Assembly: GCA_009801015.1 (NCBI GenBank)
Contig: VHZZ01000233.1
Location: 152,468-191,533 of the forward strand
Direction of reading: 5' to 3'
DNA length: 39,066 bases
DNA from: Silene noctiflora
Lineage: Eukaryota > Streptophyta > Magnoliopsida > Caryophyllales > Caryophyllaceae
Under the pieces are notes generated by a model. It was not told the DNA's origin and did not search any database. It saw only the letters and a list, made by a program, of their open reading frames with translations. Below, in pieces: positions 1 to 10,873 of the stretch. Made by a program: the position numbers and the translations under genes. Numbering within the stretch: the stretch's first letter is position 1; each line of letters opens with the position of its first letter.

Positions 1-1957
1 AATAATAAATATCAAAAATAAATTAACAAGGGCAAAAAGGTAATTTTTAGGGGCGAGATGAGTAAAAGAGGGGCGATCTTTAGCAAGCCCCTTTAATTAT
101 CCCTTGATATACATGTGGGCATGTCCATCTAAATGAGGAAAAAGCAAAAATGAAATTAATTAAATGTACACTTGGTAGAAATAAGTAAAAAAAATTACAT
201 GGCATATGAATATGCTCCTTGTTTTACGAGAAGGCGATTTTACACGATTATTTATATAAAATCTCTTGTCGGATTGGTCGAAATACCCTTGTACAAATGG
301 ACATGATCGAGGATGACTTCCATGGTAATTATGTGATACCTATCCAAGTATCCAGCAGCCAAGTTCTCAAAAATCATGAACATGAATAAGCAATAAGGGT
401 AAAAAGGTCGAGACTTGAGAGGTCTTATGAGGTCGAAAAGCAATGTTAGGAGCTACACAGAGTTCCTGAATGCAGGATTGCAGGGTGAGAGATTGACAGG
501 TAAAGTGATTTACAATTTCACACGGATAAAAACTCGACATGTCTGCAAGGCAAATAAGCAGTGATCAATTGTACGACTTACAGAACTGGGGAAATATTTT
601 TAAACATTACTCGGATAATAATTCAGAACAAGTCCACACCTAAGCGAGAATTGTTCAGTAACCGGGGTAATATTTTGTCAACTGTTAGTTCAGAACAAGT
701 CCACACCCAAGCGATAATCGTTCTTTAACAAGAACTTGTCAAATTGTTTAAAAAAAATGGCAAATTGGATTAATTTAACGTCCATAGGACACACTCAGTC
801 GTGAGAACAATGAACATAGATTAGTTCAAAAATAACCCCCTGAAAAAACACAATTAACAAGACAGACAGACGAACATAAGACAGACAGACGGACATGTCA
901 ACCAGCCAACTCCGATAATGTTGCAGTAAGTTTTTTCTCCTTAATTTTCCGGTATCTCTGCATGCTAGTGAGTTAACTGTGCTTATGTTAACAATTATGT
1001 TTTGTTTTACTCTCTGACAGTAGGATTAGGACAAGGAAAACATATGTAATTTATTTCAAACATTGTTTTCGTTATATACAGCTCTTGAAACAAAGATACT
1101 ATACCCGCATGTCGATTAATTCATGAAAATAATCATACGTACAGAATAGTATCACAGACTCATCATGATATGCGTTTTGTACATTCACACAGGGTTGTAT
1201 GTTAATAGTTATACCAAAGGCTGCAACATATTTGTAGGAAAGTCGGATCATTGTATTTCCGTTTCTTACATAGCGACTAGAGCCTGAGTTATAACATGTT
1301 AAATATCCGAAGAAATTAGTCAACCTGGGTTAAGCTCACAATTATGTCACTTTGGTTGGTTTCGGGTTGGGTCACATTGGTTTTGAGTGTTATGAGGTCA
1401 TTATATTCTATTTGAGTCGAGGTTTAGGTCGGGTCAAATCTTATGCCAGATATGTTGGGGTTGGATTCGAGTCATTACTAAGTCAAGTTATTGCAAAACA
1501 TTTCATCATTTCTCGCAATTAGAAGGGTATAATTTCGATTATAGGTTATTACGTCCTTGGTTTTGTGTATCAGTTAAACTTATTTAAGAGTGAAATGTAA
1601 GTCAATCTTATTTGGAACATTAATATGCTAATCATTATCGGGCCACCAATCGGTTCAGTTTCTATTGTTTGCCGGTAGGTCTGATTCACCAAATTTTCAA
1701 TTTCTATGGGGTGGGACGTCCTGCTCATGTCGGGTCGACTTTTTCTAACTTTAACAGTGGTTGACGTAATAATCAATGCGATTTTTGATAGGGGTCACCT
1801 AGAAACTCTTTTGTGTTTTCAAACCACCCGCGAGGTTAGGACGCGCTCGAACTGGTTATCTCGCCATTAGGTAGGAGCATAAGAGCCCCTAGACAGGGTC
1901 TAGGGTAATATTGTTTTTGAAACTGTTTGACAGAAAGCCTATATACTAATTATTTGC
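1..1957. other. Intergenic region upstream of the U-box gene
   Basis: No convincing gene is seen here. The DNA is AT-rich with a short tandem duplication (584-730), a small run of GACAGACAGAC-type simple repeat (about 861-898), and a degenerate TTGGGTC/TCGGGTC-rich stretch at about 1345-1470 that resembles transposon debris. The last bases before the U-box start codon include TTTGACAG followed by AAAGCC, which could be the acceptor of a 5'-UTR intron. If unspliced, the in-frame TGA in the same place closes the upstream frame and supports the chosen ATG. Confidence 0.6.
584..730. repeat. Two-copy tandem duplication, about 70 bp unit
   Basis: Two adjacent, imperfect copies each start with a GGGG(A/T)AATATTTT stretch and carry TTCAGAACAAGTCCACACC followed by AAGCGA(G/T)AAT(T/C)GTTC. 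The second halves start at about 628 and 688. The copies differ by scattered substitutions, so the duplication is not recent. No coding frame runs through it. Confidence 0.75.
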
Positions 1958-4900
1958 ATGTCCACAGAAGGATGTGAAGTGTGTAGTATGAATGTTTGCG
2001 AATCATACCTGGCATCCCTAGCTGAAATCACAGCATCTATTGAAAAATTCGAGATCGAACAAGACAGCCTCATTGAAATTGGATGTTACTTCTACCGCGC
2101 TGCTTCTGTCATTTCCCAGATTGCTGAAATCAGTCCAGAAAATTCAATCAGGATTCTGCAATCTCTATTAAGGAATAGTCACTTAGCCAAAGGCCTCTTA
2201 GAAAAACTGCAAGAAAGTGGAGAGAACACATTGGAAGCTGAACTAAGGAACACCATACAAGAACTAGGAGGAATCATCAATCACATAGGTGAGGATCTGA
2301 GTTCAGTACCTATATCAGCATTCAAGAATAAAAAGTACATCGAAATTGCTGTCTGTTCACTATCAGAGGAGATGAGAGGATCCCCGTTTCGTATCAGCCC
2401 AGTTCCTGAATCAAAGCCCATTCCTGAAATAAAGGCGAGTTATCAGAGATGGGAATCAAATTTAAAGGATCAATCAGATGTAGAATCTACACAAACAGAA
2501 ATAGAAGATTATTCTATAAGTACAGAAGTGCGCACAGAATTTTCTCATATATCAGACATGCCTCATCTGTTGGATGCCTTAAGAAGTACAAGCCAGGGAA
2601 GCCATATAAGTACTGGAAATAGAATGAAAAAATCATCAGCTAATTCGTCAAGAAAATCTCAACATGTGGAGCCTTTTTACAACAGTTTCATTTGTCCACT
2701 GACGAAGGTAATCATGGATGATCCAGTAACAATACAAAGTGGAGTGACCTATGAAAGAAAGGCAATCACAGAGTATTTTGAAAGTTTTGGTAGTGAAGAG
2801 GTCTTGTGCCCAGTTACTATGGAGAAGGTAGAAGGCAGAAATATGAGCCCTAATATTGCTTTACGAAACACAATAAATGAGTGGAAAGACAGAGATGAAA
2901 CTTCTCGACTTAGAGTCATACTCGAAGTTTTGTCCATTGATAGTACAGATGACAAACTACTTGAAGCATTGACCCGTCTAAAAGTCATTTGGGAAAAGAG
3001 CCCTCAGAAGGTCCTACAAGTGCGAAACATAACACCATTGATCGTTAGGCTTCTGGAGGTTAAAAGTAGGAATGTGAGATGTGCTGCACTAGAAATGATA
3101 TGCCTTCTAGCTCATAAAGAGGAGCAAAAGGTTTGTAACCCACGCCCCCCTCCCCTATAAACTCGATGAGTCTTGTGTGAGAGAGTCTCACATGTGAGAT
3201 CAATCCCAAACGACATATATTTCTCACACATTTAAAAGGGTTATTGGTTGGTCTCACATGTGGGGCCCGTCTCATATCAGTTTTTGTGTAACTCACATAC
3301 ACACCCAAAGATCTATGATTTTTTTTTCCCTGAAAGAAAGAATCATGATGTTTACTTGAAAATTCACCGTTGCTTTCATATAGACACGGGAATTTTTTAC
3401 ATGTATCCCTGCCTTTGAATAATAACTGAGCAGTGAGCAGGATTTTCAATATGCTTCTTGAAATTATGAAGCTACCTAGCATTGAACTTAATGATAGTTA
3501 CTTCTTTACATGCATATATGCAGGAGCTAATTGGAAAGACATCGGCAATACCTTTAACAGTACGATTGCTGTCAAGCAGCTACCAACCAATCAAGCATGG
3601 TGTATTGTTACTCCTGATTGAACTTTCTAAATCTAAATCACTCTCGGAGAAAATTGGTTGTATCACTGGAGGAATTTTGATCTTGATCCGAACAAAGTAT
3701 AACAGATCTAGCGACACGTTTGCTTCAGAAGCTGCAAATCAAGTTTTAAAGAACATGGAGCAATTTTCTGACAACATCAAAATCATGGCAGACAATGGTT
3801 ACTTAGAACCACTCCTCAATAATCTAATTGAAGGTGAAGTTTATCAAACCCTATGAAGTAATTATAACTTTGCAACATTTACCTGAACTATTCGTCTCAT
3901 GAGAGATGGTCTCATATTAATAACATATGAAATCAACCCAGATCAAGTATGTCTCAGTAACCCACAAAAACAACAATATTACCCTGGTTCCTCAGGGCTC
4001 TTACAGGCAATACACACTGATTATTTCCATATGACCTAATGATAATTGCGTTGATTATAACATAGGTCAGTCACACCATAGGCTTATCATGAGACCGTCT
4101 CATATAGAAATTTGTATTACCTAAATCGTGTCAACTTTTCAAATCATGAGCAGGAGTTGAAGAAAGAAAGCTGGAAATGGTGACATACCTGGGTGAAATT
4201 ATACTTGAAAATGACAGGAAGACTCACGTGGCAGAGAGGACATCTCCTGTACTAGCTGAAATGATGCAAAATGGAGATCCCTCAACTCGACTGGCAGTGT
4301 TTAAAGCCCTTTCCCAGATTTCCTCACATACTGAGAGTGGAAAAATACTAGTTAAGAGTGGAATTATAGGAACTATGGTTCAAGAGATGTTCTCCGCAAA
4401 TATATTCAGCGGACCAATAGAAACTTTCAGAGAAGCTTTGGCAGTCCTAACAAACATACTTGAATCTGGAGTCGAGCTTGAGAATTTGATGGTCAATAGT
4501 CAAGGTAAAACCATGATTTCAGGCTATATTCTGTTCAACATAATATACATGATTAAAAGCTCAACTCCTGAAGACTTGAAAATGAGTCTCATCCAAATCC
4601 TCTATCATATGGCAAAGTCTACCAAAACAGCTGCTCAAGTTTTGTCAGCAGTCAAGGAAAGTGAAGTCAGCTACACTCTTATTGAACTCCTCAACAACCC
4701 GAGAGATGAAATTGCAATTTCCGCAATTAAACTCCTGATCCTACTCTTGTCACAAATGGGGAATTTGCTAATAGAAAGACTCTGTAAAACAGATGGTCTA
4801 CCTGAGGGTCTAGTCCAAAGCACATTAAACCCTGTTCAATACACAGAGAGGCAAGCTCTATCAGCCACTTTTCTGGCTAAAGTATCCCACCAGAATGTCA

Positions 4901-5745
4901 CACTTAATTTAGCTTTAGTAAGAAGGAACACAATCCCTGGAATCTTACAATCGATAAGCCAAATCCTAAGAAGTGGAGTAAGACATGAGAAGTACGCAAG
5001 TATGTACCTTGAAGGACTAGTGGGCACAGTAGTCAGAATCACGGCAACCTTGTATGAACCTCAGATGCTTTTTGTGGCAATGGACTACAACTTTACTTCG
5101 GTTTTAACTGAGTTGCTTACTGAAACATCGAGTGACGAAGTTCAAAGGCTGGCGGCAACAGGACTAGAGAAATTGTCATCTCAGTCTGTACATCTCTCAA
5201 AAAAACCACAGAAGAAGAGAAAGAAGTTCCTGAATTTATTCTACCTACCCAAATTTTTACTCTTCGAGTCATCAAGAAAAACCAAGATAAAGCTTTGTAT
5301 AGTTCATAAAGGTGTCTGCTTTGAACAAAACACTATGTGCTTGATAGAAGCAAAGGCAGTTGAGAGACTCTTGAAATGCCTGGAACATGAGAATGCTGAG
5401 GTGGCAGAAGCTGCACTGTCAGCAATATCTACATTACTAGATGATAAAGTTGACCTAAAACAAAGTGTGAAAATGCTGAGTGAGATGAATGCTATACAGC
5501 AGGTACTGAAAGCAATTAGGCAGCATAAGATTGAAAGTCTCTGGCAGAAAGCATTTTGGATGATGGAAAGGTTTTTAACGGTAGGCGGACAAAGCTCTAT
5601 TGCTATTGTGTCGCAAGATAGGCTATTCAATGTCACAGTAGTGACTGCTTTCCACCACGGAGATGCATACACAAAGCAGATGGCAGAAAAGATTCTGAGA
5701 TACACGGACCGAATGCCTAACTACACCGACACCTTTACCATGTAA
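1958..5745 (+). CDS. PUB42: U-box/ARM-repeat E3 ubiquitin ligase, PUB42/43/44 type
   Basis: Three exons, 1958-3130, 3524-3833 and 4154-5745, join cleanly (phase 0, then phase 1; AAG/gtttgt..gcag, GAAG/gtgaag..gcag) into 1024 residues. Residues 1-200 form a helical N-terminal region. The U-box runs from about 238 to 311 (FICPLTKVIMDDPVT, then GVTYERKAI and CPVTMEKV), with the DDPV and TYER positions intact. The C-terminal 600 residues are leucine-rich helical repeats of ARM type, e.g. LEMVTYLGEI and AVERLLKCLEHENAEVAEAALSA. U-box proteins bind E2 and ubiquitinate substrates held by the ARM region. The length suits the long PUB42-like members rather than the roughly 800-residue PUB44. A lysine-rich insert (KKPQKKRKKF) near residue 845 is unusual for an ARM array. 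It is convergent with the PPR gene at 7462-9699. The orthologue call leans on synteny with the remembered At1g68940. Confidence 0.9.
3176..3300. mobile_element. MITE-like GTCTCACATGTGAGA element in U-box intron 1
   Basis: The 393-bp first intron holds GAGTCTCACATGTGAGATCA near its start and GGTTGGTCTCACATGTGGGG followed by GTCTCATATCAG about 60 bp later. These opposed GTCTCA(C/T)AT/ATGTGAGA blocks recur at both ends of similar inserts at 3889-4125 and 12575-12706, so this is one dispersed short element family. No clean target-site duplication was identified. Confidence 0.6.
3889..4125. mobile_element. Second copy of the GTCTCAT-type MITE, in U-box intron 2
   Basis: The intron between coding exons 2 and 3 (3834-4153) starts with GTCTCATGAGAGATGGTCTC and ends with TCATGAGACCGTCTCATATA, an approximate terminal inverted repeat. 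ACATATGAAATCAACCCA near the left end matches the same position of the 3176-3300 copy (GTGAGATCAATCCCAA). It nearly fills the 320-bp intron. Confidence 0.6.
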
Positions 5746-6726
5746 GCAGTGCTCCTTGGCCATTACAAGGATATTTAAAGACACAAATGAGTAGTTGGCC
5801 GTATACAACAGTGATGATTAATAAGATAAAAAAAGACGGGAAAGCTTTCTGTGCATATAACAGAGACATTGATTCAGCATTTTATTGATTTATGTGTGCT
5901 AGAAATTACTTTGTGGATGAAGTTTCGACGTGTCTACTTTCATTTACATTTACAATAATTAAACAAATGGATTGTGATTCTAATTTCCATTATATAGAGT
6001 ACTTGTTTACAAGTTTTGAGATTTTCCTTTTGTATTTTTATCATCGAAGATGACTATGATGGTCAGCTTGATATATGTACAAGATTTTTGGTACCCCGAA
6101 ATCAATAGCTCACACTAATAGTTTGAACATTTCAAGAACTAACAAAAAATGTTGGATTAGTGCAGGATAGTTGACAATGAGCATATAGGCTATGTTATCT
6201 ATTCTTCTAACGGGATCAGGTAAACTTCAAACCAAAAAGGCACCTATGAAACCTTAAACTACAATAAATAACAGTTTCGGACTAACGCCCTTGTGCCAAA
6301 CTGCCAATAGAAGATAACCTTGGAACTGTTCCATTAGCAAACGTAAACTGTTATGTATATAATATGTGCAACTAAGAAATCGTAACAGGCGACAACAACT
6401 TATATATTTGCTAAACACATCAAGTGGAAGAAGAATGACAACTACTCAGTCATTTTGTTGACCAGTTCAAACGAAAAAAAAAACATAAAGTCAATGTCTA
6501 ACATGCAATGCAACAGTGTATGTATGACTATTAAACAGAGAAAGAGATCTTTTCTCCAAAAGTAGAACTGTCAATATGTTCCATTCACAGTGGAACCGAA
6601 ACTCGTTATTTTTTGTTCTTGATTATGATGGAATAAAGGTAAAGAAAAATTGCTCACAAAAATGAATATGCTTCTTTTTATTGTGCGGTAGCAGTCATTT
6701 GATGTAGTTGTCAACCCAATTTTCAG

Positions 6727-6862
6727 TTTGGGTCCTTCGGAAACAGACTCTCTAGGTTGCTACTACAAGGGTAAGGCTGGGAACATCCCACCCCCAACCC
6801 CTACCCTGAAACTTGCGGAAGCCCTTGAGGCATTGGAGTAATGTTTTTGTTGTAGTAAAACT
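6727..6862 (+). mobile_element. Au-like SINE body and 3' tail
   Basis: The stretch GGTCCTTCGGAAACAGACTC, then ACAAGGGTAAGGCTGGGAAC, then a CCCACCCCC tract and CTTGAGGCATTGGAGTAATG, resembles the body of the plant Au SINE family (TCGGAAACAGCCTCTC..GGGTAAGG..). The tRNA-related head is not visible upstream, so the copy is probably 5'-truncated. The family assignment is from memory. Confidence 0.55.
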
Positions 6863-7104
6863 GTCAATATGTGCGACCAAGAAGTGTTAGTTAATTGGGG
6901 TTCAGCTTACAAACCACCAAGGGTCTTTACTGGCTGAACTTTCCGTGGTTAAAAAGCCAATGCAATCCATTACTGATCTGCAAAAACTCTTCATGATGGA
7001 AGCTAGATGGACAACATGGTTCAATTACGTCCAGTATTGGAGACACAGTCTTGCTAAATCATTAAGGACCAATGTGAATCTTACTAAATCAACTTACATT
7101 ATGG

Positions 7105-7260
7105 TCCTCCGAGAACAGCCTCTTGTGCTGAATCAACACAGGTGCAAGGCTACAAATATATATCATCCCACCCCGCCTATGCAGGAGCCTCTGAGGTACT
7201 TAGGTGCTGTTAGTATTGGTCTATCCAATCAATGTTTGTGAAAGCAATTTAGCCCTGTTT
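7105..7260 (+). mobile_element. Degenerate second Au-like SINE fragment
   Basis: CCTCCGAGAACAGCCTCTTG, GTGCAAGGCTAC, a CATCCCACCCC tract and GAGCCTCTGAGGTACTTAGG follow the same order as in the 6727-6862 copy but are more diverged. It explains the short open frame spanning 6945-7241. Confidence 0.4.
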
Positions 7261-7461
7261 GTTTGAAATATTGTGTAATATAGATTTACCTTTACATAAA
7301 CGACTCCTGTGTGGCTGTTCCGAAAACAGGACTGGTATTAATCTCTTCTCATCATAATGACTTAATCGGTGTATGACTCCATATGAAATCAGAGCCATAC
7401 AAACAATAATGGTTCCATATGTCCTCTCTACACTGATTTACAGCTTTCAGAAGCTTCGAGA

Positions 7462-9699
7462 TCACCAAAAATCTCCACACGAACAAGTTCCATTCTTGAA
7501 TAAGTGAAATCGAACAGAATCTCTCACAAGTATTTCTCTTTGAGTAATTTTAGAAATGAGCTTTGTTACAGTGTGGCAATCGGCACACACTCTTAAATTT
7601 TTAGCAACTCGGATGGGAAGGCCACGTGGGATGAAGATCAATCCAAAAGCAATAGCAAGTCTCTCACTGTGATGATTCAACATTCTTATCTTCTCTGAAT
7701 CCTCAACATCATGAAGGACAGATCTCAGATCAGGAATATAACCTTCCTCAATCATAATTAAATTCAGACGATCCAGCTCAGCATAAATCTGGTCCAAAAA
7801 TGGGCTGGACTGATCATCGGCTGAGAAAGTATATACTTTGTTTTTAAATTTAATCCAACTATAACCCAGCTCCTTCCTTATACCTTTATCTCTCATTCCC
7901 TTCCTTAGCTCAGCTACACGGTCCCACTTTCCTTCAGCTGCATATATGCTGGAAAGCAAGACATATCCCGCAGGGTGTTGAGGATTTAGTTCAAATAAAG
8001 AATCCGCAGCCCATTTTGCAATTTCCAAGTTACCATAGACCTTACACGAACTCAAGAGAGTAGCCCAAGTGATCTCATCAGGAAGAAAAGGCATTTCCGA
8101 GATAAAATCCTTGGCTTCTTCAAGTTTTCCTGCACGACTAAAAAGATCAATCATGCAAGTGTAATGATCAGGAGTTGCGTTGATACCATGCTCTTTCACC
8201 ATAGATTCAAAATAAAGTCGCCCTTTCTCTACTAATCCAGCTCGACTACACGCTGCTAAAACTCCTACAAAAGTAGCTTCATCGGGTTTAGTCCCATGAG
8301 AAAGCATTTCCTCAAATAGATGGATTGCTTCAGTTGCCTTTCCGAATTGAGAATATCCAGAGATTAATGCAGTCCAAGAAATTCCATCTCTGACTTTCAT
8401 TTCTTTAAACAACTTCAAGGAATCTTCAATCATTCCACATCTTCCATACATGGTAATGAGAGAATTAGAAACCGCAGTAGAAGATACCAAGCCAGACACT
8501 AAAGCTTGATTGTGAAATTGAGCTCCTTCTTCTAAACTAGCCAAATCAGCACACGAACGAACGGCACTGCCCAATGTAACATGATCTGGCTCAATAGAAT
8601 TCTTTTTCATATGGCGGAAAGTTTTAATTGCTTCCTCACTCAATCCATTCTGACTATAACCCACTAGCATCGCGGTCCAAGGGACAGTGCTCTTGTAATT
8701 CATCATACAGAACACTCTCTCTGCATACCTTATGCTATTACATTTGCCGTACAAGTCAATAAGAGCGCTACCAACAAAAACATTTGCTAGATACCCAGTT
8801 CTTATAATATAACCATGGAGCTCTTTCCCTTCTTTCGTCCCTCCGATTCTCCCACAAGCGGCCAAGACACTCCCAAAAGTAAATTGGTCAATTAAATAAC
8901 CTTCTCGTCGCATCTGTTTTATCAGAAGAACAGCTTCCTTATCAAACCCATTTTGAGTTAGTCCCATGATCATTGTCGTCCAAGTAATTGAATCTTTACC
9001 AGGCATCCTATGCACCAAACGCCACGCATCCTCAAACATCCCACAACGAGAAAACCCTGCAATCATCGTATTGAACATAACCAAATTCCTCTCAGGCGCC
9101 TCCTCGAAAACCCTCTTCGCATCCCTTAAAAATCCCAACTTCGCATACATATCCACTAAAGGATTAGCCACAAACACATACGCAAAAAATCCAAACTTCA
9201 CTATCTGCCCATGTAGTTGTCTACCCAAATCAACACGACCCATCTCCGACGAAAGTATCAGCATTGTCGAATACGTTATCCTATTCAAATTCACAGCTCC
9301 CTCCCATAACATAGCTCTATAAGCATTCACAGCATCACCAAATCTCCCACGATAAACATAACCCGATATAAACGCATTCCACGAAATACCATCCCTGTAG
9401 CTGTAAGGAATAGAATTAAACACTTCCTCCATGTCAAAAATACGACCCGACTTCGAACATGCAGACAGAATAATGTTCCATGAGAAAGCGTTTGGTTGGG
9501 ACATTTCATCAAACACATGGCGTGCATATTTCAGATTTCCGATATCGCCATACACGGCGATAAGGCCGTTTGATAGGATGGTATCTGGGTTTTTCTGGGT
9601 TTTAATTATGAAGCAATGGATTCTCTTTGCAAGGTTTAAATTTAGGGTTTTGCGGCATTTTTTTAGGAGGCGGCAATAGTAGTTGGAGACAGAGGACAT
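7462..9699 (-). CDS. PLS-class DYW pentatricopeptide repeat protein, probable organelle RNA-editing factor (At1g68930-like)
   Basis: This is an intact intronless gene of 745 codons. The start MSSVSNYY matches the remembered Arabidopsis At1g68930 start. Tandem P, L and S type PPR motifs fill residues 35-560 (e.g. SWTALISGYSQFGKATEAI, TFVGVLAACSRAG, HYTCMIDLFSRAGKLEEA). They are followed by E/E+ regions (PDEITWATLLSSC..., GYSWIKFKNKVYTFSADD) and a C-terminal DYW deaminase-like domain. The zinc-ligand pattern HSE...CADC is visible, as are CSC and a terminal DFW in place of DYW. Such proteins bind one or a few transcript sites in mitochondria or plastids, each repeat reading one base, and direct C-to-U editing. 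The PG box reads LGYSW instead of PGYSW. Length (745, against about 743 recalled) and synteny support orthology. The target site is unknown. Confidence 0.95.
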   Translation of the reverse strand: MSSVSNYYCRLLKKCRKTLNLNLAKRIHCFIIKTQKNPDTILSNGLIAVYGDIGNLKYARHVFDEMSQPNAFSWNIILSACSKSGRIFDMEEVFNSIPYSYRDGISWNAFISGYVYRGRFGDAVNAYRAMLWEGAVNLNRITYSTMLILSSEMGRVDLGRQLHGQIVKFGFFAYVFVANPLVDMYAKLGFLRDAKRVFEEAPERNLVMFNTMIAGFSRCGMFEDAWRLVHRMPGKDSITWTTMIMGLTQNGFDKEAVLLIKQMRREGYLIDQFTFGSVLAACGRIGGTKEGKELHGYIIRTGYLANVFVGSALIDLYGKCNSIRYAERVFCMMNYKSTVPWTAMLVGYSQNGLSEEAIKTFRHMKKNSIEPDHVTLGSAVRSCADLASLEEGAQFHNQALVSGLVSSTAVSNSLITMYGRCGMIEDSLKLFKEMKVRDGISWTALISGYSQFGKATEAIHLFEEMLSHGTKPDEATFVGVLAACSRAGLVEKGRLYFESMVKEHGINATPDHYTCMIDLFSRAGKLEEAKDFISEMPFLPDEITWATLLSSCKVYGNLEIAKWAADSLFELNPQHPAGYVLLSSIYAAEGKWDRVAELRKGMRDKGIRKELGYSWIKFKNKVYTFSADDQSSPFLDQIYAELDRLNLIMIEEGYIPDLRSVLHDVEDSEKIRMLNHHSERLAIAFGLIFIPRGLPIRVAKNLRVCADCHTVTKLISKITQREILVRDSVRFHLFKNGTCSCGDFW

Positions 9700-10873
9700 A
9701 GTTTGTTATGAGTTATGACCGTTGTAAACGGCGGGAATATTTTATTTAAGGGGATTGAGTCCTTGACGGCTTGACGGCTTGACGCCCTTGACTCCTGGTG
9801 TACCAGGTTAACGTATACCACAATCTCGGAGGTGTTAATTATCGCGTGGTATATGATAAAGTGTTTTTTTTATTATAATATTATTATATTAATTTGAATT
9901 TATTTTCTAATGTAAATACGAAAAATTTAGAAAAATGACGAAAATTTCAGGTAACATATTTGTACTCGCTTAAATGTGATGATAAATTGATGTGAATTTC
10001 AACAACAAAATTTCTCCGAATATATGTGAAGATAAAATGTAAAAGTTATCATAATTGATTTAAAAAGCGATTTTCGTAAATTAAATAGGAAGAATACGAT
10101 GAGATGAAGAGGATAAATGTTTCAATTTTCCTTTCAAACAGTCCTATTGCACTGAATAATCCGGAGCATGTATTTGTGTTCCTCCTTTCCGGTGAGATCT
10201 CATCCTAATGTCAATATTCAATGGCCGGGAAACCGTACTCCATAAACTGCAGTTTTGAATCACTCACCCTTTCGAGATTATACTGCTCTGATCTTCTGCC
10301 TCTCTAGTCTCTACGTCCAAAACATGACATGCTCATATTGTACAGTCTTCAGGCATCGCGGAACTTGCTGACATTTATGATCCGTACTGTGAGCAAAATG
10401 CTCTTAGAAATACTTCAGAGTTCAGAAGATCTAAAGAATACATCTACCATTCTGAAACAAGCAATTAGGATAAATTACTTCATACATTTCATTACACATC
10501 ATTAACAGAAAACCCATAATTTAGATATTAATTGGGAATACCCTTCTAATCGTAGAGGACGTACATCAGCTAACAGCCTTCAAACGGCTTTATTTTGGCA
10601 ATGTACATGGCATCTAAATTCTAATGGTCGGGTAGTAGTTAAGACTAAGACTATACAGCAGCTTGTACTCCAACTCTGTCAATGTCCGATATGCAAACCA
10701 AAAGACGGTCCATGATCTGCATGTGATCCTAATGACGGTCCATGCATGACCTTTACTGTATTTAGCTATCAAGGGTCGGTTTTCATTGGTCCTTGATCTG
10801 CTGGACCTGTAAACATCAAGAGGGAAATGGGGTTCAGGTGAGCTGCCTCTTAAAGAAAGATGGTCCTAAAATA
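9700..10873. other. PPR upstream region and bHLH 3' flank
   Basis: No coding sequence is seen. A TTGACGGC-type octamer occurs three times in succession at about 9764-9790. The middle is AT-rich. The bHLH 3' UTR should occupy the right end on the minus strand; a minus-strand AATAAA at about 10591-10596 is a candidate polyadenylation signal. Confidence 0.5.

Larger units (their letters stand above)
5746..7461. other. Region between the convergent U-box and PPR genes
   Basis: This holds the 3' untranslated regions of both neighbours and SINE-like debris. The 98-codon open frame at 6945-7241 has no recognisable domain, overlaps SINE-like sequence and was not accepted as a gene. No other coding signal is seen. 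Confidence 0.6.

Noticed and set aside
6945-7241. 98-codon open frame on + between the U-box and PPR genes
   Set aside because: It overlaps Au-like SINE sequence, has no signal, domain or composition typical of a gene, and starts amid repeat debris.
8966-9322. 118-codon open frame on + within the PPR gene
   Set aside because: It is a shadow of the intact, well-recognised minus-strand PPR gene.
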